A stretch of DNA of 64,000 bases, taken from Trebouxia sp. TZW2008. Taxonomy: Eukaryota > Chlorophyta > Trebouxiophyceae > Trebouxiales > Trebouxiaceae. Made by a program: the position numbers and the translations under genes. Shown here piece by piece: positions 1-11,150 of this stretch. The stretch covers positions 1 through 64,000 of the forward strand of contig BDIU01000203.1 of NCBI GenBank assembly GCA_002118135.1. Direction: 5' to 3'. How positions within the stretch are numbered: the first letter of the stretch is position 1; every line of letters begins with the position of its first letter. The notes beneath the pieces were generated by a model. The model saw nothing but the letters and a program-made list of their open reading frames with translations. It was not told where the DNA came from and did not search any database.

Positions 1-19
1 CATCATCAGCATGGCTAGA

Positions 20-290
20 TGTAGATACACCTGATGAGGCAGCTGTCTGGGCGGGCTCAACAGGTTGAGCCCCATACAGCTGCTGAAAAGCTTCAGTTTG
101 CTCATCTGGAGACACTGGGCATGCCTCCCTCTTGCGAGGGCCTTCCCGAAAGATGTGGGGTTTTTGCTTGACATGTGCACCAGCTCAGCATTGCGCTGCT
201 GCATCCAGGCTTTCTTTGCCCTACATGTTGACTTGATTTTATTGATCATCCCACGTGCACTCCACGTGAAGTTTTGCTCACTTAGCTGGC
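20..290 (-). mobile_element. Truncated LINE fragment (linker upstream of RT)
   Basis: This stretch is visibly similar to 45843-46080, which lies just upstream of the reverse transcriptase of the large LINE in this window. Shared pieces include the block around the inverted words GCTCAACAGGTTGAGC / GCTCAGCAGGCTGAGC and the run ending in CACCAGCTCAGCATTGCGC. It is therefore a second, diverged copy of the same non-LTR retrotransposon in the same orientation, cut off at the window edge. No intact ORF is present. Whether more of the element lies to the left cannot be seen. Confidence 0.7.
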
Positions 291-546
291 TTTGTTGAGT
301 CTTTGCGACATTTGTTTTGCAGAATGCTGACGCGCGAGCATTTAGAGCACAAACGCTGCTCGGCCTGCAACGTTGTGCTCAAGCAGCCATTTGCACTTGC
401 CTGAGACGTGCGTATGAGATATCTCGTCAGCGTTTGCGCGGTCATGGCAAGTCAGGCTCGCTCGATCTGCGCACGGTCTGAGAGCGCGCTTGTGCCTAAC
501 CTAAGTGCAGCTCTAGCATAAGTCTCGACACGCACACAACAAGGTC

Positions 547-3500
547 ATGCTGGGACTAGACTTGCGACCGGGCATAGGTCTTGGAAGCTTCCGTCTCGGT
601 GCGTCTGAACGGCTTGCAAGCAACATCGCCATCACGTGCATATGGCAGGAGCGCGCTGCCGAGAACCATACGACGGGTGTGACTCCAAAGAGACCACTCA
701 CACTGTAACTTCGTTGAGCTGCAGGCTGTTCGATAAACGAAGCAGTCACCACTGCCGGAAACAACCAGCCTTCAACGGGTGTTGTTGAACTCAAGTACTC
801 TACTCAGGTACAGCTGAACGTGTGTGATAAGCTGCTAGATCCTTCAGCATGCGGAGAAGTTGTTTTGCGTATACAGGGAAGTCCAAGAGATCTACTCCTA
901 AACTTCCCTGAACATGGCCTGCACCTACTGTTTGATTGCTCACATCAGAGGCTGCGCCTCATTGAGGTGTATGACACAACACGCCTTCAGGTCAGCGCTG
1001 GATCAAAGAATGACCCAACTGCAGTCAAAGCTCCAAACAGTGACACTACAGATGCTGAATGCCTGCTTTTTGTCTTTCACCTACACTTCTTAAGCCTGCA
1101 GTTATCACTGCTGAGTCTCTTTGCATGGGCACTGATGCAATGCTAGCAAAATGCTTGATTGTATACACCGTGCAGTTTGACCCGCTTCCTGCACTTGTCA
1201 AGCTGAAACGTCTGCTATCCTCTGTACCATCCAAAACCTTGGACTCAGTTGATGTTGGCACCCTTCTCAACATCACCGATGCACTGTCCTGTGCTTTCTT
1301 GGTAGTTGGCGCTGCAGCGTGACCTGCTTTCTTGTGCCCAAATACACAAGATCTGTCCTTTCACAGGTCAAGCAAGGTGCAGCAGTTGTTGGTGGTTCCG
1401 CTCATCCTGCAACCTTTGAAGCTCTATATGATCTTGCTGGACCTACCTACCCAGGTCTGCTTGCTTTCTCTTCATCTCTGGCTCTTCTGCAGCTGCAAAT
1501 CAGAATGGTGCATCTGTTAATTTGCCAATTGCAACCTTTGAGGCTCTGTGTGATGTTGCTGGACATACCTATTCAGGTCTGCTTGCTTTCTGTTCATCTG
1601 TGGCTCTTCCGCAGCTGCACACTGACATGACACATCTGGCATTTTGCCAATTGCAACCTTTGAAGCTATGTATGATCTTGCTGGACCTACCTACCCAGGT
1701 CTGTTTGCTTCCTCTTCACATGCTGCTACTTGCATCTGCCCATTGGCATGATGCATTTGGTACCTTGCCAACACAAGGTTTGGCATAAGCAGAGACAGAC
1801 AATGCGCAGCAAATTGATACGTATGCTGAGGTCTTGCGGGGCTCTGCAACCTTATGCGTGGTATAGTGTCTGGTGGCGCATTCAGTAAGTACGTGCTTCA
1901 ATTTGTATAACGTACTGGAATGAATGAGGTACCACTCTTCATTGTTCTGACCAATTGCCTAAGGCTGCGTAAGCTGCTGACCAAACATGTACATATATTG
2001 GATGAAATCACATGTGTCCTTCATGCAAGACCTGACTTGGCACTGCGCATGTTGCAGCAGGTGTGGTTATAGAGTGCATGTCCAATATAATTCGTTGCAG
2101 ACTTCATGTCCAATATAACTGGTCTAGGTTAGCACATGACCGAACTGGTTGGAGACAGTGGATTGCTTCTGTACGTACCTAGTTGGGCCTGCTGAGCCTG
2201 CCTAGCCTGCGTGTCTACTGAATGCATGAATGAGTGTGGTTGTGCAGCAGTTGTTGCCTTGTAAGCAGTTGTGGCACTACAATTTGTTATGCAGCATGGT
2301 TAGTAAGGTGACTCTTGTGCAAAGGACCTTGCACAAATGGTTCAGACTCAACGAGAGGTGAGTAGCAGAAGGCCTGGTGGCTTGCAGCAAATATGTGTTC
2401 GAGTTTTGGTTTGCAAGAAGCCCAAGAGCAGGACCTTGATCTTGCCAACTTGTGATCAAAGTTGCAGTTGAAATCGATGACAATTGGCAATTTCAACTGC
2501 AACTTTGAGTACAACTTGGCAAGAGCAAGGGCCTGCTGTTGGACCTCTTGCGCACCAAAGCCAACCATGTTGCTGCTGCAAGGCATCCAGCGCTTCTGCT
2601 ACTTCATTTGCATCTTCAAGTCTGACATCTTTGAACACGTTAACATCTAGCAACGGTTTCATGCTTTGCTTCGCTTTTCGCATTCAACCCCAAAGCAAGA
2701 AAGGCAAGCGTCTTGTGGGGTTGTTTTTTCTTTCACTTTCTTACACATCTGCACCAGTCCAGTGGTCTGTTTGTGCTTGTGTGTTGACTGCCTGCAGCAA
2801 ATGAACAGAAGGTGCAGGAATGTCAAGTTAGAGCCTCTGACATTAAAATTTATTGGGTTTCGGGCGGTAGGGTTTCAACGACCCTAAGAAAAACATGCAA
2901 TTCTATTTTTGTTAGGGGAATCAATTAGGTTGTAGGGTTTAGGTTTTTTTAAGGTTTTCTTGCGCATTCCATGGTGGGAATCAAAACCCGATGAGGTATA
3001 ATGCAGGGGTAGTAGAGCAGCCACATTTGCAATCAATGCTTGTCTTGTTGCTTGCATGCGTGCATGCACTCACTGAGAACTTTGGCTGTTGAAGCTGATA
3101 GTACAGCATGCCCCTTGTTTGTAAAGATTTACAGAAGAAACTGCGTAGTCAAGACATCATTGTTTTGTGCTGCTGGCCCATGTCATTGCCCCACAAACGC
3201 TGTTCTGCTGTTTCGATGACCACACAACCCTGGGCGAGACAGTGTGGAAGTCTGCGCATTTCCTGTCATGTTTGTGAGCTTTGCTTACACACTCAAACAT
3301 GACCATGCATGTGAATGCAGGTCATTTTGACAGCAGGCATGGATGCTGTGTGATGCACTGACCAGGCCTTACTGATGTGTCTGTGCGCTCTGCTTCAGCG
3401 CTTAGCTATGTTCTTGTCGCAGGGCAACTCGACAGCAAACATGATTGCTATGTGATGCATTGGCCAGGCTTGCTTGCCTTCTTTCCCCTTTCATCTCAGA

Positions 3501-6500
3501 AAGGCTCAAGCAGGGCACCCACAACGGCCCTTCCTGATGATGTTGCCTCGAGGGCCTCCCGCTTATGCATTCATGCTAGCGCAGCAGGTGATACATGACA
3601 GTGTGCATTGACACATCAACTTCATATGTGTCAGACGTGTGCATGGCTGCAGTTGGATTTGTACACACTGGTCAGCTGTTGCTAAGCAGATTGGTTTTGC
3701 ACAATGTTCAGCAGCTTGTGTGCGCATTTTGACCTCCTTTCCCAGCTGCTCCTCATATAATTGCAGCCAGAGAAGGCACACGTCTTGGGCTGTAAGCTTG
3801 TGTGTGTGCACATTGACAGCACACAGCTGATGCTTTACATAAATCCAAAATATTGCGACTTGTTATGACTCATCTGTCAATGACCCACATGCTGGCACAG
3901 TTGCAGCATAAACACCATTTGAGCTGCTTGTCATGTCAATCACAGTAAGTTCATATGATCTTGTTTGCATGTTGTCATGTTGACACGTTGTTGTGTTTAA
4001 ATGTTGTTGTGTTAATACAATGTTGTCTTAACGTAGCTTATGTGTATGCAGTCAGCCTTGATGAGCTGTCACAAGCTGTAGCGCCAACACAACCTGAGGC
4101 TGTTGACAACCAAGTGCACATCAGGCTGAGTCAAGGCATTGTAGTCGAACATAGTCAATATCAGCTGTGGTTTGGAGACAGCCCACAGGTGAGCTCTGCT
4201 GTCAAGCGCTTTCATGCACTCCGTGAATGATGCTTGCTTGCATTGTATGATCAGCGCATGCATCTTTAGAGCTGCATAATGGCTGGGTCAAGGCATGATA
4301 GGGAAGATAGTTAATATCGGCTGTGCTTTGGAGACCGCGCACAGGTGAGCTCTGCTGTCAAGCGCTTTCATGCACTCCGTGAATGATGCTTGCTTGCATT
4401 GTATGATTGGCGCATGCATCTTTAGAGCTGCAAAATGGCTGGGTCAAGACATGATAGTGAAGATATTTAACAACGGCTGTGCTTTGGAGACCGCGCACAG
4501 GTGAGCTCTGCTGTCAATAGTTTCATGCACTCTGTATTCAATGCTGGCTTGCATCGTGTGATCAGCGCATGCGTCTTTAGAGCTGCAAAACGGCTGGTTC
4601 AAGGCATTTTAGTGGACAATAATCAGTACCAGCTTTGATTTGGAGAGCCCACAGGTGAGCTCTGCTGTCAAGCGCTTTCATGCACCCTGTATTCAATGCT
4701 GGCTTGCGTTTTATGATCAGCGCATGCATCTTTAAAGCTGTAAAACGGCTGGGTCAAGGCATTATAGTGAAGATAATGAAATCAGCTTTGTTTTCTAGAC
4801 AGCCCACAGGTGAGCTCTGCTGTCAAGCGCTTTCATGCACTCTGTATTCAATGCTGGCTTGCATTGTATGATCAGCACATGCATCATTAGAGCTGCAACG
4901 CTCTGTGATTGTCTCTGCCCAGGTGTCTCCCTGCATTTGTAGGAATTGTGCATGCCGCTAATGCATATGCCTTGCACTTGAGCAATGTTATTCTCAAAAG
5001 GACACTGATGTTTCCCAGACTCAGCTTTCAAAACACTGCACCAAGCAAGCTGCAGAGATGAGTAAGTGGCATAACAAGTCCTCTTTCCTAGATGTAGTGT
5101 ACTCTTCCCTAAAACTCTAAACCCTACAAATGCACCTCTAAACCCTAAAGGGTGGGCCTCACACAAAAGTACAAAACAAATTAGTCAAACCAAATATTCA
5201 AAACCCGAGGTGCACCCTAAGTGCCAAGTGTACACTACAATTAAGGAAGATGAAAATGTAAAACCTTATGTGTTCTCAGGATGTGTGGTCAGCTTTAGGC
5301 GCACCATCAAGCACCTTTTGCAAACAAGCCTCAGGTCAGCCTCAAGGGGCATTTCGGACTGCTAGAACTGCCCTGCCCCATGGGGCAAGGGGCAGGGCTG
5401 CTTCAAATGGCCCATCTCAAGAAGCCCAAAGCCCTGCTGACTACTTCTACAACTACTTTGACAGGTAACCTCTATTGAGTAGGTCAGGCTTAACTTGCGT
5501 AGATGACTCACTGTGTGTGTTTGATGCAACAGGCATAGCACAGCATGCATGCTGTACTGGTCATGTGATCAGACATGCCTTGACAGCCAGATGAGCTTTG
5601 TTTGCTCGCCAATATTGTCTCTCACGTGATCCGCATACAAGTACCAGAAACCACGCATGAGCTACATGTGCAAGAGTATGCAGTAGAAGGCAACAAGCAA
5701 TGCAGAGGGTGTGTAACAAGGCAAAGCCAATCTGCGCACACAAACAGGTCTTTGTCTGCTCACCAAGTCAGCACAGTGCTATGCCATCAAACTCAACTTT
5801 GCCTGGTGCCTGTAGGGATCATTAAGCATGGGTAGACTGCCAACTTTTGCTTCTTGATTTTGCATTGTTGCAATTGCATTCATTTTGCATTTTGGCCTTG
5901 ATTTGTCCCATTGTAATTGCACACATGCTTACAAAGAGCTGTTGCCAAGGGGTTTAGCATGAACCCAAAGCTTGCTGTTGTGTGTAGGGGTTTAGATGTA
6001 CTGTTCTGTGGCCGGACACATCGCATCAAGAAGTTTGTGCTACATACAAACTCACCCCAGCACACCTTCTTTGGCGTCTACAACAAGTGCCACTTCATAC
6101 TGAGCAAGCCACAAACGACAGGCAACTGTCCTTTGCAACAAAACTGCAGTGGCCCAAACACAGCCCCTGAAGATGTGGCACAAGCTAGCATGCATCCAGA
6201 TGTCATTGTGGATGAGACTAATGAAGCTGCAAGCTGGAAATCATGGGATCAGCAGCAGCAGCAGCAGCAGCATCAGCAATCACCCAATCCATTGCGTTGG
6301 CAGTCTCAGGGTTCCGACAGACTTGTAGATTCACATTCAGACAACAGAAGCACCAGGCAGCAGTCACATGTGCGGGATGAGTCATGTGGCGGGCAGGAGC
6401 AGCTCACACAACGGACAGACAGGGAGATGGAGCAGCAAATGGATCTACCTGTGCGGTACTGGCTACGTGATGCTGAGTTGGCCCATAGCTCTTCTTCTGG

Positions 6501-7268
6501 CGCTTGTTACTCATCAGCGGCCCCAGCTGCGGTGCAACAGGTATAGCTGGCACAGCATCTGCTGCATATTGATCAACCTGCTAGCACTTGGCCAATGCTC
6601 TGTGTCACCACTCTGCCAGCATGGGGGAGAGCTGAGTGCCCGTCAGTGCATGAGCAAACAGCAACATGAAAAACCAAACACACTGATAAAGCAATTGAAG
6701 AGAGTTAGGTTCAGCTGCAGACAGCTATAGGCTTGTTCAGTTTCTCCTAGTATCAGACAGGCGTTTTTGTGCGTTCTGTGGGAAGATGTACATGATGTGC
6801 CATTGGTCATGTTTGAAACGTTTTTGCTAAGCACGATAGCTTTGCCCCTTCTCCCAGACGCTTGCTTGAAGGTTCAAGTAAAGGGTCCAAGGTGCATGTA
6901 CATTCAGCTCTCTTTGTAGGGATACTTGGTGTAGGGGCAATCTTGATGTAAAGACAACTCCATTGGTAACAAACCACTGCATTCTGAATGCAGTGGTCCC
7001 TCTGAGTACGGGTAATTCAATGTAAGGACACACTTTCTGCTAATCAAAGCAGTCGTTACAAAGAGAATTGACTGTAATCTACATTGCTGTCAAGCACTGC
7101 CAAGCGCTGATGCTGGCTTGTTCACATACACTGCGTGAAAGTGAAGGTGGAGAATGTTGCAGCGATGCAGCAACGCTACATGCATGTGCAGGCATTGTTG
7201 GATGACATCATGGCCGTGACAAGGGTTGATGCTCGTAATGACATTGCCAATGGTAGCAGCAGCAGCAT

Positions 7269-7301
<33 letters not shown>

Positions 7302-7649
7302 AACTAGGCACACTTCTGCTGCGCAGGCATTGCAAGAAGGAGCTGATCAGCCTCCAGCAGAGATCACAGGCCGAGGTATGCGTGACCCGGTATGGATCCC
7401 GGGCCAGGGTGAGCAGAACTTCACTGGGGTCCCTGATAATAAAGGCGGGGATGATCAGAACCCCACTGGGGTCCCTGACTGGGGTGAGTTGGGACCCATT
7501 GGGGTTCCTGGCCGGGGTGATCAAGACCCCAATGGGGTCCCTGACAATGAAGGCTGGGATGATCAGGACCCCATGGCTCTGCTCTCTGAGTCTGTTCAGC
7601 TGCAGACTGAAGCTGCTGAGGCTGTAGAAGGCGTTCACGAGGCCAAGTT

Positions 7650-7688
<39 letters not shown>

Positions 7689-8346
7689 ACAGCAACAGCA
7701 CCAGCATGCAGGCATGCACGAATTTGTTTCAGCCTCAGAGGCAACCGGCAACACCACAGGGAAGCATGTTCAGCAAGAGCTTCAGCAGTCACAGCAGCAT
7801 GAACATGAAGGAATGCAAGGCCTTCCTTTGTCTTCAAACACGATAGGTAACACTGTAGGGACAAAGGATCAGCAGGAGCTTCAGCGGAAATCGAGTGATC
7901 AGCTGCATCAGCATGCACTTTCCCGCTCAGAAGTCCTGGATGGAAATGAGCACAGTGTCCAGGACCAGTCTCTGCTTGCGACTGAACACATTGGCCAGGC
8001 TACACAGCATACAAGGAGCTCTTTGCCCTTCAAGAGTCTATCTCAAGAAGGCATTGGCAGTCGTTCGGAGGACAAGTCGCTTTGTTTGAGTGACTCTGGC
8101 AAGCAAAGTAGACCCAGCAGGAGTTCTGCTCGGGATGAGCAGCAGGCATTGGAGCAACTGATGCTTGGTCCTGACAGTCACTGGTCAGATGTTGAGAAAA
8201 TCTTTGGACCTGGGGACCAGGCAATCATCCATACCAGGGGCGCAGATGGGAGGTTTGGGCCCACCACAGTGCATGGATACCCTGGCATTGTCTTTGAGGT
8301 CACCCGTGCTGGATGCCTTGCAGCTGTAACGTTACTTCAGATGTAA
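547..8346 (+). CDS. PHAF1 / UPF0183 family protein, 9 exons
   Basis: Exons read by phase: 547-598, 725-807, 877-990, 1367-1454, 3423-3587, 4052-4188, 5280-5464, 5988-6540 and about 7171 (or 7192)-8346; about 850 aa. The start ATG gives [18 protein letters not shown], matching the family N-terminus. Other family blocks are [64 protein letters not shown] and the C-terminal GYPGIVFEV. Animal PHAF1 (C16orf70) acts in autophagosome/phagosome assembly and is about 420 aa. The extra length here is a Gln/Ser-rich low-complexity insertion (roughly residues 230-740) between [11 protein letters not shown] and the C-terminal domain. Several introns carry tandem copies of their flanking exon edge, a MITE and a SINE-like repeat. 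Intron 808-876 is 69 nt, a multiple of three without a stop, so it may be retained in some transcripts. Family assignment is firm; a role in autophagy is inferred from animals. Confidence 0.88.
1367..1700 (+). repeat. Three tandem copies of PHAF1 exon 4 end with its donor
   Basis: The coding end of exon 4 (protein [15 protein letters not shown]) followed by a GTCTG donor occurs three times, with donors at 1455, 1576 and 1699, a period of about 122 bp. The first copy joins in phase to exon 5. The second and third copies lie inside the intron, keep the donor, and have drifted in coding sequence ([10 protein letters not shown] in the second). Confidence 0.85.
2123..2235 (-). repeat. SINE-like dispersed repeat, copy 1
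   Basis: Reverse-oriented member of a family of about 110 bp whose core reads GCTAGRCAGGCTCAGCAGG followed by CCAGCTAGGTACGTAC and a less conserved tail with GGAGCAATCAACTG. An ATTCATTCAT-like word often precedes the core. The copy lies in the long PHAF1 intron 4. No ORF, and no clear Pol III box was recognised. Confidence 0.6.
3321..3366 (+). repeat. Decayed copy of PHAF1 exon 5 start with acceptor
   Basis: The sequence after the ATGCAG acceptor at 3315-3320 resembles the start of the real exon 5 at 3423 (shared words GACAGCA, TGTGATGCA and CCAGGC) but contains in-frame stops. It is an acceptor-side pseudo-exon just upstream of the exon that keeps the frame. Confidence 0.6.
4124..4810 (+). 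repeat. Five tandem copies of PHAF1 exon 6 end with GTGAGC donor
   Basis: The end of exon 6 (protein [19 protein letters not shown]) plus the start of intron 6 is repeated with donors GTGAGCTCTGCTGTCAA at 4189, 4345, 4501, 4655 and 4810, a period of 154-156 bp. Only the first copy has the full upstream exon and an open frame joining to exon 7 at 5280. The later four have stops or indels in the exon part but keep a perfect donor. Confidence 0.9.
6897..7078. mobile_element. MITE-like element with terminal inverted repeats, copy 1
   Basis: The left end reads TGTACATTCAGCTCTCTTTG and the right end CAAAGAGAATTGACTGTA, imperfect inverted repeats bounded by TA. The interior holds a near-perfect palindrome around CCACTGCATTCTGAATGCAGTGG. 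Five further members occur in the window. TA boundaries and a CAGT-type end resemble pogo-derived MITEs such as Emigrant; this class call is by appearance only. It sits in the last PHAF1 intron. Confidence 0.65.
7372..7572 (+). repeat. Imperfect GVPD-type repeats in PHAF1 insert
   Basis: Within the last PHAF1 exon, units of about 11-17 aa recur with the words [29 protein letters not shown] and [13 protein letters not shown]. They are flanked by Ser/Gln runs (7254-7300 and 7648-7702). The tract is coding in frame with the conserved C-terminal domain, so it is part of the protein, probably disordered. Confidence 0.7.
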
Positions 8347-9754
8347 GAGATTTCTGCGGCCTGTGTATAGAAGCCTGCAGCAACTGTACACTTCTGTATT
8401 GCACCTGAAGCTTTGCTTGTTCAAAAGTTTTCTGGTACTGACTTCGTTTGCTTTGATTCTCACTGTACCATATTGTGTCTCTGCTAGCACTGCCTCCAAA
8501 CACAATGAACGTGCAAGTCAGGTGTGCGATGATTGCTGTGATGTGAGCAGATAGTGAAGTAGGTGAAAAAAGCTGATGAGTACCCGAGTCACATTTGTGC
8601 AATGCCAGAACACCTGATGTAATTTATACATGATCTAGCGCACATCATGCATGACCAATGCCAGCATCCCTGCCAGCACCTGAGCCATTGAGGGCAACAG
8701 AATGTATTGCGTTGTGGTTGGCGCTGTGGTACTTCAGGATGATGCAAAGCATTTGCACAGCTACAGATTTGTATAATTACAGCAGCAACGACGTGAATTT
8801 TGACAAGACTGGATTGCGTTGCGTCCACATGAAGGCAAACAAGCTGTATCGCTATCTTTAAGGTCCACTGGGCGAGCTGTTGATGCTGAGCAGTGCCGTG
8901 GAGTACAAAGCAAGTTGCCCACTGAAATCAATGTTATGCCAAGTTGCCCACACCACACCCTGTCAATGCTAACAGTTCTGAGTTGCCTATAGTTTTGACC
9001 GGTCAGAAGCCAAAACGCTGCAATGACTTCATTGCGCTGACACCTTGACCGGGAGCTGCAGAGACGCAATCGCACAGAGTCAGCCACAGCAGTTATCAGC
9101 TTCACAAGCAAAGACCTGCGTCACACAGAAACGTGACAACTGACAGTTGGAAACAAGACATGCAAAATCTTGGCTTAGTGCTGTGAGGCAGGCTTCTGAA
9201 GCTCAACCGCCACAGTTGGGCGACTTCAGGACGCACAAAGCATATATTCAGGCAACACCGCTCAGGCTGCACTGCGTCTCAGCTTGACAGCAGTGTGTGC
9301 ATCAGCCGAAATCAGTGGTTCAGTTTCATTGCCTGTAACTGCCATTTCCCAGCAAATGGGGAGCATCATAGCAGTACAGCACAAGCCAAGTTGCCCCTGC
9401 ATTGGACATAGCGTAAGACATTGGAGAGCATCTCCAGGGCGGATATTGCCTAAGCAGTTGTCAGTTGCGCAGTGCTCGGACCAAAGCATGGCCACTCAGT
9501 CCAGTCAAGATGTGTCAAGGCCAGCAGGAAGAGTGCCCAAGGTAAGTGGGCAGAAACGCATCAGCAGGCAGATTGCCCCTGAGCAAACCCAGATGCTTCT
9601 GCAGTGCAGGCACCCACAGCAAGTGAGCATGCCTGGCTTTGCACCATGAGGCGAAGCCAAGTAACAAGCCAGTTTTGCAGAAAACTGTGAATATCATATT
9701 CTGGGCACAGCCTGCCCCTCATTCAGTTTTGACAGTTTGTATGCCCTGAACTGC
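8347..9754. other. Gene-poor interval; possible PHAF1 poly(A) signal
   Basis: No recognisable coding sequence in 1.4 kb. A TGTAA word, the usual poly(A) signal of chlorophycean algae, lies at 8618-8622, about 270 nt after the PHAF1 stop and could end that transcript. An open frame at 9284-9649 shows no family features. Confidence 0.4.
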
Positions 9755-10691
9755 TCAGGTGTCAGTCTGAAAGCCAGGACAGTTCTTGGCAAAGTGTCCA
9801 CGCTTCTTGCACTTGAAGCATTTGCCCTTGCGCTTGCAACGTTTGGAAGTTTTGCCTTTTCCAGGCTTCAGTTCCTGAACCTTGCAGTTTGGCTGTTGCT
9901 TTGGTTTGCTGCATTCAACGGCCTCAGCCGCAGCAGCAGTAGCAGCATCAGCTTCAGCAGCAGCTTGCAAATATGTCTCAGCAACCTGGGCCGCAATTTG
10001 GCACCATTTCAGAGACTTCAAAGGCATAGTCAGCGCCTTCTGCACAGGAGCAGATGCTGCTATCTCAGGCTGCAGGCCTGTGGCCCAATAGGCTATTGCA
10101 GCAGCCTTGGGCAATTCAGCTTCAGCAGCAAGCTCATCGAACTCAGCTTTGTAAGCTGTCACAGTTGATGTCTGGTGCAGCAACTGCAGTTGATGACGGG
10201 CACAGCCCTTGCCTTTCAAATTGCGACTGCACCAGTCTTTAAAGTTATGCCATTGCCTCAGGTTAGCAGCAGATGTGTCCTCGAGGCTGCGCAGACCAGC
10301 AGTCGTGGGGGGTCTTGTCCATACAGGTGACAGCAAGAGCCGACCAGGCAGGCTCAGCAAAGCCGACCATGGAACACAGTCGCTCGACTTGCTCAAGCCA
10401 GGCAGCAGTGTCACTTGCAGCATACAGTACCGGAAATTTGGGGACTTCCGGAACCAAGCATGGTGTCCTGGCAGCGAGGGTCGTGGGCGCTGGCAAAGGT
10501 GCAGGAACCTCCGCGACCGCTCGCTTCTCTATGGCATCGACAAAGTCGGCATGCTCAGAGCAAGCCGGCCAAAAGCTTTTCATGGCCAGGAACCATGCTT
10601 CGCCGTATTTTGCAACAGCTCCTTGCAGATCAGAGCCCAATACTGCCTGCACAGTCGCTCTGTCTGTAGGTCCTGCAAGAACCGATTGCAT
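9755..10691 (-). pseudogene. LTR-retrotransposon gag with CCHC zinc knuckle, frameshifted
   Basis: Two overlapping minus-strand frames (10691-10263 and 10423-9755) form one gag-like protein. The first contains FPVLYAASDTAAWLEQVERL and the second continues with LRQWHNFKDWCSRNLKGKG and ends with a zinc knuckle CFKCKKRGHFAKNC and a Lys-rich tail, the usual order in Ty3/gypsy-type Gag. The frames switch at or near a run of six G on the plus strand (10307-10312), so a single indel explains the break. No protease, RT or integrase was found downstream (below 9755), so this is a remnant or an internally deleted element. Confidence 0.75.
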
Positions 10692-11150
10692 ATTTGGCAG
10701 CAGAGGGCGATCTCACAGCGTTTAGGCCTGTATCTTCAGCGACCTATGCTGCCCCCTGTGTGTAATAAAACTGGTGGAACAGCGGCTGCCACAAACACAC
10801 TGGGCAAAGGAAGAGTGCGATCAGGCGGCTTGAAGGTCGCATGCAAGAGTCAAATTTGGATCTCCAGCAATGCGCAGCTCCAAAATATCAATGGCATGGA
10901 GCAGGCCTAGACTTCATTGAGCATGCTCAGCATACAGAGCGTCACAAAGTGTCAGACAGCTATTTTGCAATTACAACTGATGAATTGCATGCAGTAGCTG
11001 CTCTTGCGCAAGTGCAAATTCAATGCTTGCAATTTGGATCATGGCAAAGGACTGAGAGCACACATAGGCTGCTACTCCTGCTCTATCCTAGCTGTGATGT
11101 TTGCAGAGCTAGTTGATTTCAGGCCAACTGTGCCACCATGCCTTCATGCA
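10692..11150. other. No gene recognised
   Basis: Interval between the gag remnant and the importin stop codon. Open frames here are short and featureless. A long terminal repeat could be present, but no matching second copy was seen. Confidence 0.4.

Noticed and set aside
7090..7719. 209-aa minus-strand ORF with a poly-Leu start
   Set aside because: Antisense of the CAG-rich PHAF1 exon, which is supported by conserved domain and phase.
9284..9649. 121-aa ORF with many Gln and Ser
   Set aside because: No domain, no splice context, in a retroelement-rich gap.
10209..10910. 233-aa plus-strand ORF
   Set aside because: Antisense to the gag frames, which carry a clear zinc knuckle.
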